Notes: a model not told the origin generated them from the sequence alone. A stretch of 64,000 bases of DNA from Epilithonimonas tenax DSM 16811 (GCF_000428485.1 NZ_AUAA01000005.1:62001-126000); one strand, 5' to 3'; counted from the stretch's first letter, positions 19,032-28,060 are shown. Program-made: numbers and translations.

Positions 19032-19655
19032 CTATTCTTCTGGTGAAATCCCAAGAATATAATAGAAAACCGCAAGATCCCGGGCGAGAAATTCTCGGGT
19101 GTGATTCCTGTAAAAACTTTCATTTTTTGTCACATCCCGGGCATCAAATCCCAAAGCGTTCATCCCGTTATTTCTTGCGAAGAACAAAGCACGCAGGTTG
19201 TGAAACCCTTGCGAGACGATGATGACGTTTTTTTGTTTGTAGGTGTTTTTGCAGTTTAAGATACTTTTGTGTGTATTGAAACCTTTCGGGTCTTTTAGGA
19301 TAATTTCTTCTGGAACACCTTCGTTATAGACCAAGAATTTCTTCATTGCTTCTGTCTCATCGTAGTTCTTGCTTTTCTCTCCACTTACGATGATCTTTTT
19401 GATCTTTCCGTGGTGGTACAGTGTTCCTACAGCGTCCATCCTTGCTATAAAATAAGGATTTGCAACACCGGAACGCATTTTCGGAGAGGTTCCCAGGACC
19501 AATGCACAATCCCTTGGTGGCACTTTGCTGATTTTGTTGTACGTTCTACCACTGGTAAGCGCAAACACCCAGAAATTGGCTAATATCATCAGCAAAAACC
19601 CGAATTCCAGAAGCCTGAAAGATATTTTCAAAAAATTAGTAAGCGCCCTAAGCAT
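19032..19655 (-). CDS. SanA/ElyC-type DUF218 envelope protein
   Basis: A 207-aa protein with one N-terminal membrane span (about 15-35) followed by a DUF218 domain (ALVLGTSPKMRSG, IIVSGEKSKNYDETEAMKKFLV, NVIIVSQGFHNLRALFFARN). E. coli SanA, of the same family and size, contributes to the envelope barrier at high temperature; the biochemical activity is not established. It begins 2 nt after the stop of the upstream PaaE-like gene, so the two form an operon. The symbol sanA is by similarity only. Confidence 0.8.
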   Translation of the reverse strand: MLRALTNFLKISFRLLEFGFLLMILANFWVFALTSGRTYNKISKVPPRDCALVLGTSPKMRSGVANPYFIARMDAVGTLYHHGKIKKIIVSGEKSKNYDETEAMKKFLVYNEGVPEEIILKDPKGFNTHKSILNCKNTYKQKNVIIVSQGFHNLRALFFARNNGMNALGFDARDVTKNESFYRNHTREFLARDLAVFYYILGISPEE

Positions 19656-19657
19656 AA

Positions 19658-20791
19658 TTAAATCATATCAAAGTCTAAGAAAATTCTCTTGCTCATCGCA
19701 ATGGCTGTACAAGGTAAGATTTTTCCCTGATGTTTTTCCTTATCGGTCAGATATTCGTCGTCTGTCATATCCACCTCGCCTGCTTTCAGATAACAAAGAC
19801 AGCTTCCGCACACGCCGGATTTGCAGGAATAAGGTAGTTTGTAGCCCAAGTCCAATAATTGATGAAGGATTTTTCGTTCATTATTTTTAAGGATAATACC
19901 ATCCTTTTCTATATGATTGAATTTGATTTTAACTTCAACATTTTCAATGAGTGGGAATTCTTTTTCTCTTGGGTAGATGTCTTCATTATAAGCCTCGAAC
20001 AATTCGAAATGGATATTTTTCTTCGGAATACCGTGGTTGTAGCAGGCATTGGCTACAGATTTTATCATGGCACCAGGACCGCAGATCAAGACTTTGTCTG
20101 TGCTGTCCCAGATGGTGGATTCCTCGTCATCCTCGTCCAGATGTAGGATTTGGTTGATGATAAGCGATACTTTCTTTTCATCGATTCGCCCTTGAAACAG
20201 TTTGTCTTTCACAGGCTCCTGCGAAATGAAATAGAAGCATTCCAATCTTCCGCCAGATTCTTTCTGAATATTTTCCAATTCATTTTTAAGAATAATATCA
20301 TCGTAATTTTTGTTTCCGTAAAAGAGGAAAATCCTGGTCGATGGTTCTTCAATCAGTATATTTTTGATGTGACTCAAGATTGGCGTAATTCCAATCCCAG
20401 AAGCAAAAGCGATGATTGTTCGTTTCTCATTTGGTTTAGAATTAAGGAAGAATCTACCCAAAGGTTCACTTACAGAAATCTCATCACCTGCTTTATAATG
20501 ATCAAAAAGAAACTTTGTAGAACTTTCTTCACCATTGATTTTAATTGCTAAAGCCAATTTTTGTTCAGAAGGTGCAGACGTAAAAGAATAATCGTTTTGA
20601 ATTTCCTTCTCTTTAAAATGATATTTTAACGTCACATATTGCCCAGCGCGAAATTGAAATCGAAATTTCAACGCTTCAGGAATCTCCAGTTCCAAAGCAA
20701 AAGCTTGTTTGGTCAGTTGTTGTTTTTTAGCTATTTTTAGCCTGTGAAACTGAGGTTGGTTGGCTACTGTTAATTGATTCTCCATTGTCAA
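19658..20791 (-). CDS. PaaE-like FAD/2Fe-2S oxidoreductase
   Basis: A 377-aa electron-transfer flavoprotein with three domains in order. They are an FAD-binding barrel (about 10-115, RAGQYVTLKYHF), an NAD(P)-binding domain (about 120-255, FASGIGITPILSHIK and ICGPGAMIKSV), and a C-terminal plant-type ferredoxin. The ferredoxin cysteines are seen in CKSGVCGSC and later LPC. This is the layout of PaaE and other oxygenase reductases, but no oxygenase subunits are nearby. In flavobacteria such stand-alone genes are often called ferredoxin-NADP reductase. The partner is unknown. The start could be Met1 or Met3. Confidence 0.88.
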   Translation of the reverse strand: MTMENQLTVANQPQFHRLKIAKKQQLTKQAFALELEIPEALKFRFQFRAGQYVTLKYHFKEKEIQNDYSFTSAPSEQKLALAIKINGEESSTKFLFDHYKAGDEISVSEPLGRFFLNSKPNEKRTIIAFASGIGITPILSHIKNILIEEPSTRIFLFYGNKNYDDIILKNELENIQKESGGRLECFYFISQEPVKDKLFQGRIDEKKVSLIINQILHLDEDDEESTIWDSTDKVLICGPGAMIKSVANACYNHGIPKKNIHFELFEAYNEDIYPREKEFPLIENVEVKIKFNHIEKDGIILKNNERKILHQLLDLGYKLPYSCKSGVCGSCLCYLKAGEVDMTDDEYLTDKEKHQGKILPCTAIAMSKRIFLDFDMI

Positions 20792-20871
20792 GAACCAAAT
20801 TTAATGAAAATTGACAAAAGAAAAAATCTAAATTCAAGACAAGCTCGTAAATTCATTTAAATTAAAATTCT

Positions 20872-21507
20872 ATGAAAAAAATTATAATATATTCTATCTT
20901 GTCACTCAGCTTTTTAGCTTGTAAAAAAAACGACGAAAAAGTCGCAGAAACTCAGGCAAAAGAAGATTCGACACAAGTTGAACCTTCGAAATCCGAAGCC
21001 GACGTCGCAGAATTGATAGAATTTTCTCCGGAAAAAATGACAGCGTACATTCAAAATAAAAATCCCGACACCTTGTACGTGACCAATTTTTTCGCCACTT
21101 GGTGCGGACCTTGCATGCAGGAAATTCCGTTTTTCCATAAAAAGATGGAAGAACTGCAAGGTCAACCTGTGAAATTCACCTTTGTAAGTCTTGATAATAA
21201 ATCCGACTGGGCAACCGAAGTCAGTGATTTTGCAGATGAATATAACATCAGAAAACATGTCGTATTACTGGACGGAAATCTTTTGAAATCCGAGTTTTTC
21301 AAAGATAATTTCAAAACTTGGACAGGAGAAGCCATTCCTTTTACCGTGATTAAAAAAGGTGATAGATCTGATGAAACCGTAGGATCAATGAGCGAGGAAG
21401 CTTTAAATCAAAAAATTAAAGATCTAATGGCGTATCAGCCAGCTTCAAAAAACGGAGAAAAGAAAGAAATAACGCCTAGTTCGGTTTCTAAAAAAGCTTT
21501 GAAATAA
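20872..21507 (+). CDS. Thioredoxin-like lipoprotein (TlpA/ResA type)
   Basis: A 211-aa lipoprotein with the signal MKKIIIYSILSLSFLAC (Cys17 lipidated). A charged linker follows, then a thioredoxin-fold domain with the active site FFATWCGPCMQEIPFF at about 76-91. The cis-proline loop is AIPFTV. It would act as an envelope thiol reductant, for example in cytochrome c maturation or disulfide repair. It is followed after 7 nt by the iron-type ABC permease gene, so transport and thiol chemistry may be linked; this link is inference. Confidence 0.85.
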   Translation: MKKIIIYSILSLSFLACKKNDEKVAETQAKEDSTQVEPSKSEADVAELIEFSPEKMTAYIQNKNPDTLYVTNFFATWCGPCMQEIPFFHKKMEELQGQPVKFTFVSLDNKSDWATEVSDFADEYNIRKHVVLLDGNLLKSEFFKDNFKTWTGEAIPFTVIKKGDRSDETVGSMSEEALNQKIKDLMAYQPASKNGEKKEITPSSVSKKALK

Positions 21508-21514
21508 TCTGAGA

Positions 21515-22489
21515 ATGCTGACCAAACGCTTCTTTTTTTTGATCTCCTTTTTGATGATTTTTGGAATGATTGCGTTTGTCATCAATCTGAATACTGGTTT
21601 TGCCCAGCTCTCATTCAATGATTTTGTGAATTCCGAAACGGATCAGTTTCAAATCGCAGGATTCAGAATCAATCGCGCACTAGCAATGGTTTTGGCAGGA
21701 ATTGCAATCCCGACGAGTGGATTTCTTTTACAGGAATATTTCAAAAACCCTTTGGCTGGTCCTGATGTGTTGGGAATCACGTCGGTTTCCAGTTTGTTTG
21801 TAGCGTTTTATATTTTTTTTTCGCAAGATATTGTGATTCCGGATTTCCTTCAGAATAGTTTCATCAGTTTGTCTTCGATTTTGGGAAGCGTCGTTTTGAT
21901 GATGGTTTTACTACTATTTTCAAATCGTTTTCGGGATAAAAGTTTCATTATCATTTTTGGATTTTTGATTTCAGCTTTGGCTGGAGCAGTGGTTTCATTT
22001 CTTCAATTTTATGTAGAAAGTCAAAGTCTGAAAAATTACTTACTGTGGACTTTCGGAGCCAATAACCAAGCCAATTTGACGCAAATCTCAATTTTGACCG
22101 TTTTAATAATAACAGGACTTCTTTTCACTTTCAAATCCATCAAACCATTGATTGGAAATGCTTTGGGTTCAGCTTATGCGCAGAGTTTTGGAGTCAGTCA
22201 ATCGAAATTGAAGATCAGTATCATTGTGGCCTCCTCCATTCTATCGGCTTCTGTGACGGCTTTTCTTGGGCCGATTTTATTTATCGGTGTTGTAGTGCCT
22301 CATTTTTCCAGAATGCTTTGGAATCCGGCTCAACTGTGGCACCAGTGGATTTTGAACATTGTTTTAGGAATTTTAATAATGCAGATTTTCTCCGTTCTTT
22401 CCGAACTCAGTCAGTTTCCGATTAATATCATTACGACTTTTTTCGGTATTCCGGTGATTTTGTTGATGTTAATAAAAAACAAAAGATAA
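21515..22489 (+). CDS. FecCD-family ABC transporter permease
   Basis: A 324-aa polytopic inner-membrane protein with about nine or ten hydrophobic segments. FecCD/BtuC signatures include FRINRALAMVLAGIAIPTSGFLLQEYFKNPLAGPDVLGITS and FLGPILFIGVVVPHFSRM. The family imports ferric siderophores, haem or cobalamin as a dimer with an ATPase and a binding protein. The ATPase is the next gene, overlapping by one base (TAATG). No periplasmic binding protein gene is adjacent, so the substrate is unknown. Confidence 0.9.
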   Translation: MLTKRFFFLISFLMIFGMIAFVINLNTGFAQLSFNDFVNSETDQFQIAGFRINRALAMVLAGIAIPTSGFLLQEYFKNPLAGPDVLGITSVSSLFVAFYIFFSQDIVIPDFLQNSFISLSSILGSVVLMMVLLLFSNRFRDKSFIIIFGFLISALAGAVVSFLQFYVESQSLKNYLLWTFGANNQANLTQISILTVLIITGLLFTFKSIKPLIGNALGSAYAQSFGVSQSKLKISIIVASSILSASVTAFLGPILFIGVVVPHFSRMLWNPAQLWHQWILNIVLGILIMQIFSVLSELSQFPINIITTFFGIPVILLMLIKNKR

Positions 22490-23433
22490 TGGGTTTTCTT
22501 AAAATTAATAACGCATCAATCGGTTATTCCGAAGCATTAATCTGTGACATCAATACTTCCTTAGAATTAGGTGAAGTTTGCCTTTTGATGGGAAATAACG
22601 GCATTGGAAAAACAACTTTAATCAAATCCATTCTCGGACAAAATAAACTTTTAAACGGCGAAATTTCTATCAACGGAACATCAATTCTGAAACTGAATCC
22701 AAACGAAATCGCTTCCCAAATTGCCATCGTCTTTTCTAAAGCCGAAATTCCTGATAATTACACCGTTACCGATTTGATCTCATTAGGAAAATACATCCAC
22801 TATCCTTATTATTTTAAATTGAATGAAAAAGATAAAACTGAAATCAGTGACATAATTGACAAACTAAATCTCACACAATTTCGAAACAAAAAATTAATCG
22901 AACTGTCTGACGGAAATCTTCAGAAAGCCTTTATAGGAAGAGCCTTAGCACAAAACTCGTCCTTCATTATTTTGGATGAACCAACAACGCATCTGGATGA
23001 GGAAAACAAATTGATGATTCTTTCATTGATTCGAAATTTAGCGAAAAATGACAACAAACTGATTCTTTTCTCTTCCCACGACTGGCGGTTGGCAAAGGAG
23101 TTTTCCGATCAAATATGGTGGCTCAAAGATCAAAAACTCATCAGCGGCATCTCTGAAGAAGTGATTCTCAATAATCCGCAACTGATTACACCCAAGATCT
23201 TGGATTTTAATATCAAATTCCATCCACCTGAGATCGATGCACCGAAATTGGAAAAAGAAATGATGTTTTCTTTTTTACAAAAAAACTTTGCCTCAGATTT
23301 GACTAAATTTAAATTGACGTTTAAAAATAACAATTGGGAACTGAAAACGGAGATTTTTTATGACAATTATCATACCTTGACAGAAATTAAACAATCTCTG
23401 CAAAAGCTGATTAATATTGATCATCACAGTTAA
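22489..23433 (+). CDS. ABC transporter ATP-binding protein, FecE/HmuV type
   Basis: A 314-aa ATPase with Walker A MGNNGIGKTTLIKS (about 34-47), the Q loop near IAIVFSKAEIP, signature LSDGNLQKAFIGRAL, Walker B SFIILDEPTTHLD and the switch His in FSSHD. It energises the permease encoded just upstream. It is about 60 residues longer than FecE (about 255 aa). The extra C-terminal part (PEIDAPKLEKEMMFSF to the end) has no motif I recognise. The three genes from the thioredoxin-like lipoprotein onward form a tight operon. Confidence 0.9.
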   Translation: MGFLKINNASIGYSEALICDINTSLELGEVCLLMGNNGIGKTTLIKSILGQNKLLNGEISINGTSILKLNPNEIASQIAIVFSKAEIPDNYTVTDLISLGKYIHYPYYFKLNEKDKTEISDIIDKLNLTQFRNKKLIELSDGNLQKAFIGRALAQNSSFIILDEPTTHLDEENKLMILSLIRNLAKNDNKLILFSSHDWRLAKEFSDQIWWLKDQKLISGISEEVILNNPQLITPKILDFNIKFHPPEIDAPKLEKEMMFSFLQKNFASDLTKFKLTFKNNNWELKTEIFYDNYHTLTEIKQSLQKLINIDHHS

Positions 23434-23516
23434 ATTACAAATGTCATATTTAAAACATTGAGATTCGCATAGTAATTAAAATACTGTAAATCAACAGGTT
23501 AGATAATACGAACAAT

Positions 23517-23540
23517 AAATACTATGCATGCATAGTATTT
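23517..23540. promoter_or_regulatory. 24-bp perfect palindrome, likely MarR operator
   Basis: Bases 23517-23540 are perfectly self-complementary, with the central 16 bp ACTATGCATGCATAGT. The palindrome ends 5 bp before the -7 box TATATTTG, so a bound dimer would cover the -33 region. A partial copy (GCATAGTA) lies at 23467-23474. The MarR gene starts 29 nt downstream. Autoregulation and control of the fad operon are inferred. Confidence 0.75.
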
Positions 23541-23544
23541 TTTT

Positions 23545-23552
23545 TATATTTG
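23545..23552 (+). promoter_or_regulatory. Promoter -7 box of the marR-fad operon
   Basis: TATATTTG matches TAnnTTTG, 17 nt before the MarR ATG and adjacent to the palindromic operator. Confidence 0.6.
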
Positions 23553-23568
23553 TATAAAGCACTTCAAT

Positions 23569-24030
23569 ATGCCAGTTATGGAAAAGAAAAATTCAGAAAA
23601 AGTCGAAAGTGTTGACTTAATGCTCAAGTCGGCTTGGTTAGCAGTTTCAAAAATGTATTCGGATCAGGCTTCCCTGTATAATTCAACTGCTGTACAAGCA
23701 CTTACTTTATTGAAAATCGATCCAAAGGAAGGAACCAGAAGTACCAATCTGGGACCAAAAATGGCGATTGAACCTACTTCTCTTACCAGGATCATCAAAC
23801 TTCTGGAAGACAATGGCTATATATATAAGGAGAAAACGACAACCGATAAACGTGAAGTCATCATAAAACTAACAGATAAAGGCATCAATTCCAGAAACTT
23901 ATCAAAGGAAGTTGTTCTCAATTTTAATAAGAAAATACTGGAAAGAATTCAGCCAGAGAAATTTGAAGTCTTTAAAGAAGTGATGAACGATATTTTGAAA
24001 ATCGCCAACGAACTTAATAATAGAAAATAA
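23569..24030 (+). CDS. MarR-family transcriptional regulator
   Basis: A 153-aa winged-helix regulator. Helix alpha1 dimerisation segments flank a wHTH with GPKMAIEPTSLTRIIKLLEDNGYIYKEKTTTDKREVIIKLTDKG (about 62-105), including the wing D-x-R motif (DKR). It is the first gene of the beta-oxidation operon, 16 nt before fadJ. This place suggests a repressor responding to acyl-CoA or a fatty acid, by analogy with other fad regulators. The strong palindrome directly upstream fits a dimeric repressor. Start ATG 23569; the next Met (codon 4) is also possible. Confidence 0.9.
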   Translation: MPVMEKKNSEKVESVDLMLKSAWLAVSKMYSDQASLYNSTAVQALTLLKIDPKEGTRSTNLGPKMAIEPTSLTRIIKLLEDNGYIYKEKTTTDKREVIIKLTDKGINSRNLSKEVVLNFNKKILERIQPEKFEVFKEVMNDILKIANELNNRK

Positions 24031-24046
24031 TCATAAATCTTAAGAA

Positions 24047-26446
24047 ATGAACAGAAAAATAAAACACGTTACAGTCCTAGGCTCCGGCGTGATGGGTTCC
24101 GGAATTGCCTGCCACTTGGCTGGTAACGGCATTCAGGTTTTGATGTTGGATATGCCTCCGAAAGAATTGTCCGAAAAAGACAAGGCTGCGGGCGTAAATC
24201 CAGAAAGTAAAAAATTCAGAAACAGTGTAGCTCAAGGTCATCTTGACACTGCTCTGAAAAGCAATCCTTCGCCCATCTACGACAAATCTTTCGCTTCCAG
24301 AATTACAGTTGGAAACTTCGAAGATGATTTGGAGAAAATCAAAAATTCGAATTGGGTGATTGAGGTGATTGTAGAGAGATTGGACATCAAACAATCTATG
24401 TTCGAAAAAGTTGACAAACTTAGAAAACCTGGAACTTTGATTACTTCTAACACGTCAGGAATTCCGATTCATCTGATGTCAGAAGGAAGGTCAGAAGATT
24501 TTCAGAAGCATTTTTGCGGAACGCATTTTTTCAATCCGCCAAGATATTTGAAATTATTTGAAGTAATTCCAGGTCCGAAAACGGATAAATCTGTCGTTGA
24601 TTTCTTTATGTCTTACGGCGAGAAATTCCTAGGAAAAACGACTGTTCTTTGTAAAGATACACCAGGTTTTATTGGTAATAGAATCGGTGTTTACTCGATG
24701 GCGAAAATTATGGAACTGACTGAGGAAATCGGTTTGACCATTGAAGAAGCTGATTCTTTGACAGGAGATTTATTGAACCGTCCAAAAAGCGGAACTTTCA
24801 AATTGGGAGATTTGGTTGGATTGGACACCGCTTTCAACGTTACGAAAGGACTTCAAGCCAATTTGAAAGAAGACGAAATGGTTCAGGCTTTGAAAGATTC
24901 AAAGACTTTAAATCATTTAATTGAAAATAAATTCCTCGGCGATAAAGCTAAAAAAGGATTTTATTATAAAGAAAAAGACGCTGGCGGAAATGTCAACCGT
25001 TTTGTTCTGAATTATGAAACGCTTGGCTACGAACCGACAAAGCAACCAAAACTTCCAATTGTAAAAGCGGCAAAAGAAGCCGGAAGTTTGAAAAATCGTT
25101 TGCCGATTTTGTTGAAAGACCAAACCAAAGCTGGTGAATTGATAAGAAAACATTACGCTTCACTTTTCGCTTATGTTTCTCAACGTGTTCCGGAAATTAC
25201 CGATGTATTCTACTCCATCGATGATGCCATGAAAACCGGTTATGCGTGGAAATATGGACCATTCGAAAACTGGGATTTCTTGGGAATCCAAAAAGGAATT
25301 GATCTGGTTGAAAGCGAAGGTTACAAAGTCGCTGATTGGGTTAAGGAAATGCTCGCTTCCGGGAACGAATCTTTCTATAAATTAGAAAACGGAAAACAGT
25401 TATTCTACAATCAGAATACGAAAACTTACGAACCTATTCCAGGTTTGGATGCTTTCATTATTCTTGATAACATCAGAAAAGAAAAAACGATTTGGTCCAA
25501 TTCCGAATCAGCATTAATCGACCTTGGCGACGGTATTCTGAACTTCGAATTCCGTTCAAAAATGAATTCTCTTGGAGGAGGCGTTTTGGAAGGTCTTAAT
25601 AAATCCATTGACATTGCTGAGAAAGATTACAGAGGTTTGGTTATAGGAAATCAATCTGATAATTTCTCTGTCGGAGCCAACCTGGCGATGGTCATGATGA
25701 TGGCCGTTGAACAAGATTGGTACGAACTGAATATGGCCATTGCAATGTTCCAACAAACATCAATGAAATTGAGATATTCATCAATCCCGGTGATTGCGGC
25801 ACCCTTCGGAATGACGCTTGGTGGCGGTTGCGAATTCTCAATGCATTCGGACAAAATAGTTGCAGCCGCAGAAACTTACATCGGTTTGGTAGAAGTTGGC
25901 GTTGGTTTGATTCCAGGCGGTGGCGGAACAAAAGAGTTCGCTCTTAGAGCTTTAAAAGGTGCACTTCCTGATGATGTTAAAACCAATCATTTGCGAAATT
26001 ACTTTATGAATATTGCAACGGCAAAAGTGGCAACTTCTGCCCACGAAGCTAAGCAAATGGGAATTTTGACCGACAAAGATGTCATCGTTGTCAACAAAGA
26101 CCGACAAATTGCAGAAGCAAAACGTCAGGCCATTGTGATGGACGAATTAGGATATACAGCGCCAGTTCCTGAGAAAATAAAAGTTCTTGGAAAAGAATCA
26201 ATGGGAATGTTCTATGTGGGAACCGACCAAATGGTTGCCGGCGGTTACGCATCAGAACACGACAGATTGATTGCCAACAAAATCGGTTATGTAATGACCG
26301 GCGGAAATCTTTCCGAACCAACAGAAGTTTCCGAACAATATCTTTTGGATCTTGAAAGAGAAGCCTTCCTTTCACTTTGCGGTGAGAGAAAAACGCTTGA
26401 AAGAATTCAGACAATGTTGACAACTGGAAAACCACTTAGAAACTAG
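24047..26446 (+). CDS. 3-hydroxyacyl-CoA dehydrogenase / enoyl-CoA hydratase fusion
   Basis: A 799-aa bifunctional beta-oxidation enzyme. The N-terminal NAD-binding dehydrogenase has VTVLGSGVMGSGIACHLAG (8-26), NTSGIP and FCGTHFFNPPRYLKLFEVIPG. The C-terminal part is a crotonase-fold hydratase (MTLGGGCEFSMHSDKIVAAAETYIGLVEVGVGLIPGGGG). This order (dehydrogenase first) is opposite to E. coli FadB/FadJ, and the length is typical of the Bacteroidota form. It acts with the thiolase encoded two genes downstream. The gap to that thiolase is occupied by a four-helix-bundle gene. Confidence 0.93.
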   Translation: MNRKIKHVTVLGSGVMGSGIACHLAGNGIQVLMLDMPPKELSEKDKAAGVNPESKKFRNSVAQGHLDTALKSNPSPIYDKSFASRITVGNFEDDLEKIKNSNWVIEVIVERLDIKQSMFEKVDKLRKPGTLITSNTSGIPIHLMSEGRSEDFQKHFCGTHFFNPPRYLKLFEVIPGPKTDKSVVDFFMSYGEKFLGKTTVLCKDTPGFIGNRIGVYSMAKIMELTEEIGLTIEEADSLTGDLLNRPKSGTFKLGDLVGLDTAFNVTKGLQANLKEDEMVQALKDSKTLNHLIENKFLGDKAKKGFYYKEKDAGGNVNRFVLNYETLGYEPTKQPKLPIVKAAKEAGSLKNRLPILLKDQTKAGELIRKHYASLFAYVSQRVPEITDVFYSIDDAMKTGYAWKYGPFENWDFLGIQKGIDLVESEGYKVADWVKEMLASGNESFYKLENGKQLFYNQNTKTYEPIPGLDAFIILDNIRKEKTIWSNSESALIDLGDGILNFEFRSKMNSLGGGVLEGLNKSIDIAEKDYRGLVIGNQSDNFSVGANLAMVMMMAVEQDWYELNMAIAMFQQTSMKLRYSSIPVIAAPFGMTLGGGCEFSMHSDKIVAAAETYIGLVEVGVGLIPGGGGTKEFALRALKGALPDDVKTNHLRNYFMNIATAKVATSAHEAKQMGILTDKDVIVVNKDRQIAEAKRQAIVMDELGYTAPVPEKIKVLGKESMGMFYVGTDQMVAGGYASEHDRLIANKIGYVMTGGNLSEPTEVSEQYLLDLEREAFLSLCGERKTLERIQTMLTTGKPLRN

Positions 26447-26455
26447 AACTGAAAA

Positions 26456-26475
26456 ATTAGATATTAGAAGCTAGA
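26456..26475 (+). repeat. Left heptamer array / inverted repeat of 4HB cassette 1
   Basis: ATTAGAT, ATTAGAA and GCTAGAT follow with a 7-bp period and run into the ATG of the four-helix-bundle gene. Bases 26457-26475 are complementary at 16 of 19 positions to 26846-26864, on the other side of the gene. Confidence 0.7.
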
Positions 26476-26837
26476 TGAAAGCGCATAGATTACAAGACTT
26501 ACAGATTTGGAAAAGGTCAATGAATTTGGTTAAAGAGATTTACGTCATTACCCAAAATTTACCGGCTGAAGAAAAATTTGGATTAATAAGTCAGATTCGA
26601 AGATGTGCAGTTTCAATTCCTTCTAATATTGCTGAAGGTGCAGGAAGAAATAATGTTAAAGAATTCATTCAATTTTTAGGAATAGCATCTGGTTCTGCTT
26701 ATGAACTTGAAACGCAATTAATCCTTTTGTTTGGACTAAATTTTAAACAAGAAATCGAAATCACACCTTTAACAAATGAACTTGCTGAAATTCAGAAAAT
26801 GATTTATTCATTTAAAACTAAATTAAATAATGGTTAG
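26475..26837 (+). CDS. Four-helix-bundle protein (23S rRNA IVS/S23 family), copy 1
   Basis: A 120-aa protein of the family first seen as ORFs in 23S rRNA intervening sequences. Signature segments are DLQIWKRSMNLVKEIYVITQ, EKFGLISQIRRCAVSIPSNIAEGAGR and SGSAYELETQL. The structure is a pentamer-forming four-helix bundle; its role is unknown, although a relative (Avd) assists diversity-generating retroelements. Here it sits between fadJ and the thiolase gene, not in rRNA, and is bracketed by inverted heptamer arrays. It is unlikely to have a role in fatty-acid oxidation. No reverse transcriptase is near. Confidence 0.9.
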   Translation: MKAHRLQDLQIWKRSMNLVKEIYVITQNLPAEEKFGLISQIRRCAVSIPSNIAEGAGRNNVKEFIQFLGIASGSAYELETQLILLFGLNFKQEIEITPLTNELAEIQKMIYSFKTKLNNG

Positions 26838-26842
26838 AATTT

Positions 26843-26877
26843 AAATCTAATTTCTAACATCTAAACTCTAACATCTT
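26843..26877 (+). repeat. Right heptamer array / inverted repeat of 4HB cassette 1
   Basis: ATCTAAT, TTCTAAC, ATCTAAA, CTCTAAC and ATCTTCA follow each other with a 7-bp period after the four-helix-bundle gene. The word TCTAA is the reverse complement of the left array's TTAGA, giving an inverted pair around the gene. Confidence 0.7.
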
Positions 26878-26884
26878 CAAATAA

Positions 26885-28060
26885 ATGGAAGCATATATAG
26901 TAACAGGATACAGAACAGCAGTTGGTAAAGCACCGAAAGGTTCTTTGCGTTTTACCCGACCAGATGATATGGCGGCAACTGTGATACAACATCTGATGAA
27001 AGATGTTCCAAATCTTGACCCGGCTCGCATCGACGATTTGATCGTCGGCTGTGCAATGCCGGAAGCAGAACAAGGACTAAACGTCGCAAGACTGATTTCA
27101 TTAATGGGATTGGATACCGACAAAGTTCCGGGCGTGACCGTCAATAGATATTGCGCCTCAGGCTCAGAAGCGATCGCGATTGCGGCGGCGAAAATCAAAG
27201 CTGGAATGGCAGAATGTATCATTGCTGGTGGTGCAGAAAGTATGTCTTACATCCCGATGGGCGGATACAAACCAATTCCAGATACGGATTTGGCCAAGAA
27301 ACATCCCGATTATTATTGGGGAATGGGATTGACAGCCGAAGCTGTTGCCAATGAGTTCAAAGTGAGTCGTGAGGAGCAAGACTTATTCGCCTACAACTCG
27401 CACCAGAAGGCAATGAAAGCCATCAAAGAAGGAAAATTTGAAAGTCAGATTGTTCCGATTGATGTCGCATACAATTTCCTTGACGAAAAGGAAAAAATCC
27501 AGACCAAAGAATACGCTTTCAAACAAGACGAAGGCCCGAGAGCTGATACATCCGTTGAAGCTTTGGCAAAATTGCGTCCGGTTTTCGCAGCGAATGGTTC
27601 TGTGACGGCAGGTAATTCATCTCAGACTTCTGACGGCGCTGCTTTCACAATGGTAATGTCTGAAAGAATGGTAAAAGAATTAAACCTAACGCCGGTTGCG
27701 AGACTTCTCTCCTATTCGACTGTCGGTGTTCCGCCAAGAATTATGGGAATCGGACCAATGTTCGCCATTCCAAAAGCTTTGGAACAAGCTGGACTTAAAC
27801 AATCCGACATCGATTTGTTTGAGTTAAATGAAGCTTTTGCTTCTCAATCTGTTGCGATATTAAGAGAATTGGACATCAATCCGGAAATTGTCAACGTAAA
27901 CGGCGGCGCCATCGCACTTGGACATCCACTTGGCTGTACAGGAACGAAATTAACAGTCCAACTTCTTGACGAAATGAAACGCAGAAACAGCAAATATGGT
28001 GTTGTGACAATGTGTGTTGGAACTGGTCAAGGCGCAGCGAGTGTATTTGAGTTGCTTTAA
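26885..28060 (+). CDS. fadA: Acetyl-CoA acyltransferase (3-ketoacyl-CoA thiolase)
   Basis: A 391-aa thiolase that cleaves 3-ketoacyl-CoA with CoA, the last step of beta-oxidation. The nucleophilic Cys90 is in NRYCASGSEAIAIAAAKI. The active-site His motif is NGGAIALGHPLGCTGTK, and the second Cys is in CVGTGQGAASVFELL. It is full length. It lies between two four-helix-bundle cassettes in the marR-fadJ-fadA-acyl-CoA dehydrogenase operon. Biosynthetic acetoacetyl-CoA thiolases are similar, but the neighbours point to degradation. Confidence 0.93.
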   Translation: MEAYIVTGYRTAVGKAPKGSLRFTRPDDMAATVIQHLMKDVPNLDPARIDDLIVGCAMPEAEQGLNVARLISLMGLDTDKVPGVTVNRYCASGSEAIAIAAAKIKAGMAECIIAGGAESMSYIPMGGYKPIPDTDLAKKHPDYYWGMGLTAEAVANEFKVSREEQDLFAYNSHQKAMKAIKEGKFESQIVPIDVAYNFLDEKEKIQTKEYAFKQDEGPRADTSVEALAKLRPVFAANGSVTAGNSSQTSDGAAFTMVMSERMVKELNLTPVARLLSYSTVGVPPRIMGIGPMFAIPKALEQAGLKQSDIDLFELNEAFASQSVAILRELDINPEIVNVNGGAIALGHPLGCTGTKLTVQLLDEMKRRNSKYGVVTMCVGTGQGAASVFELL

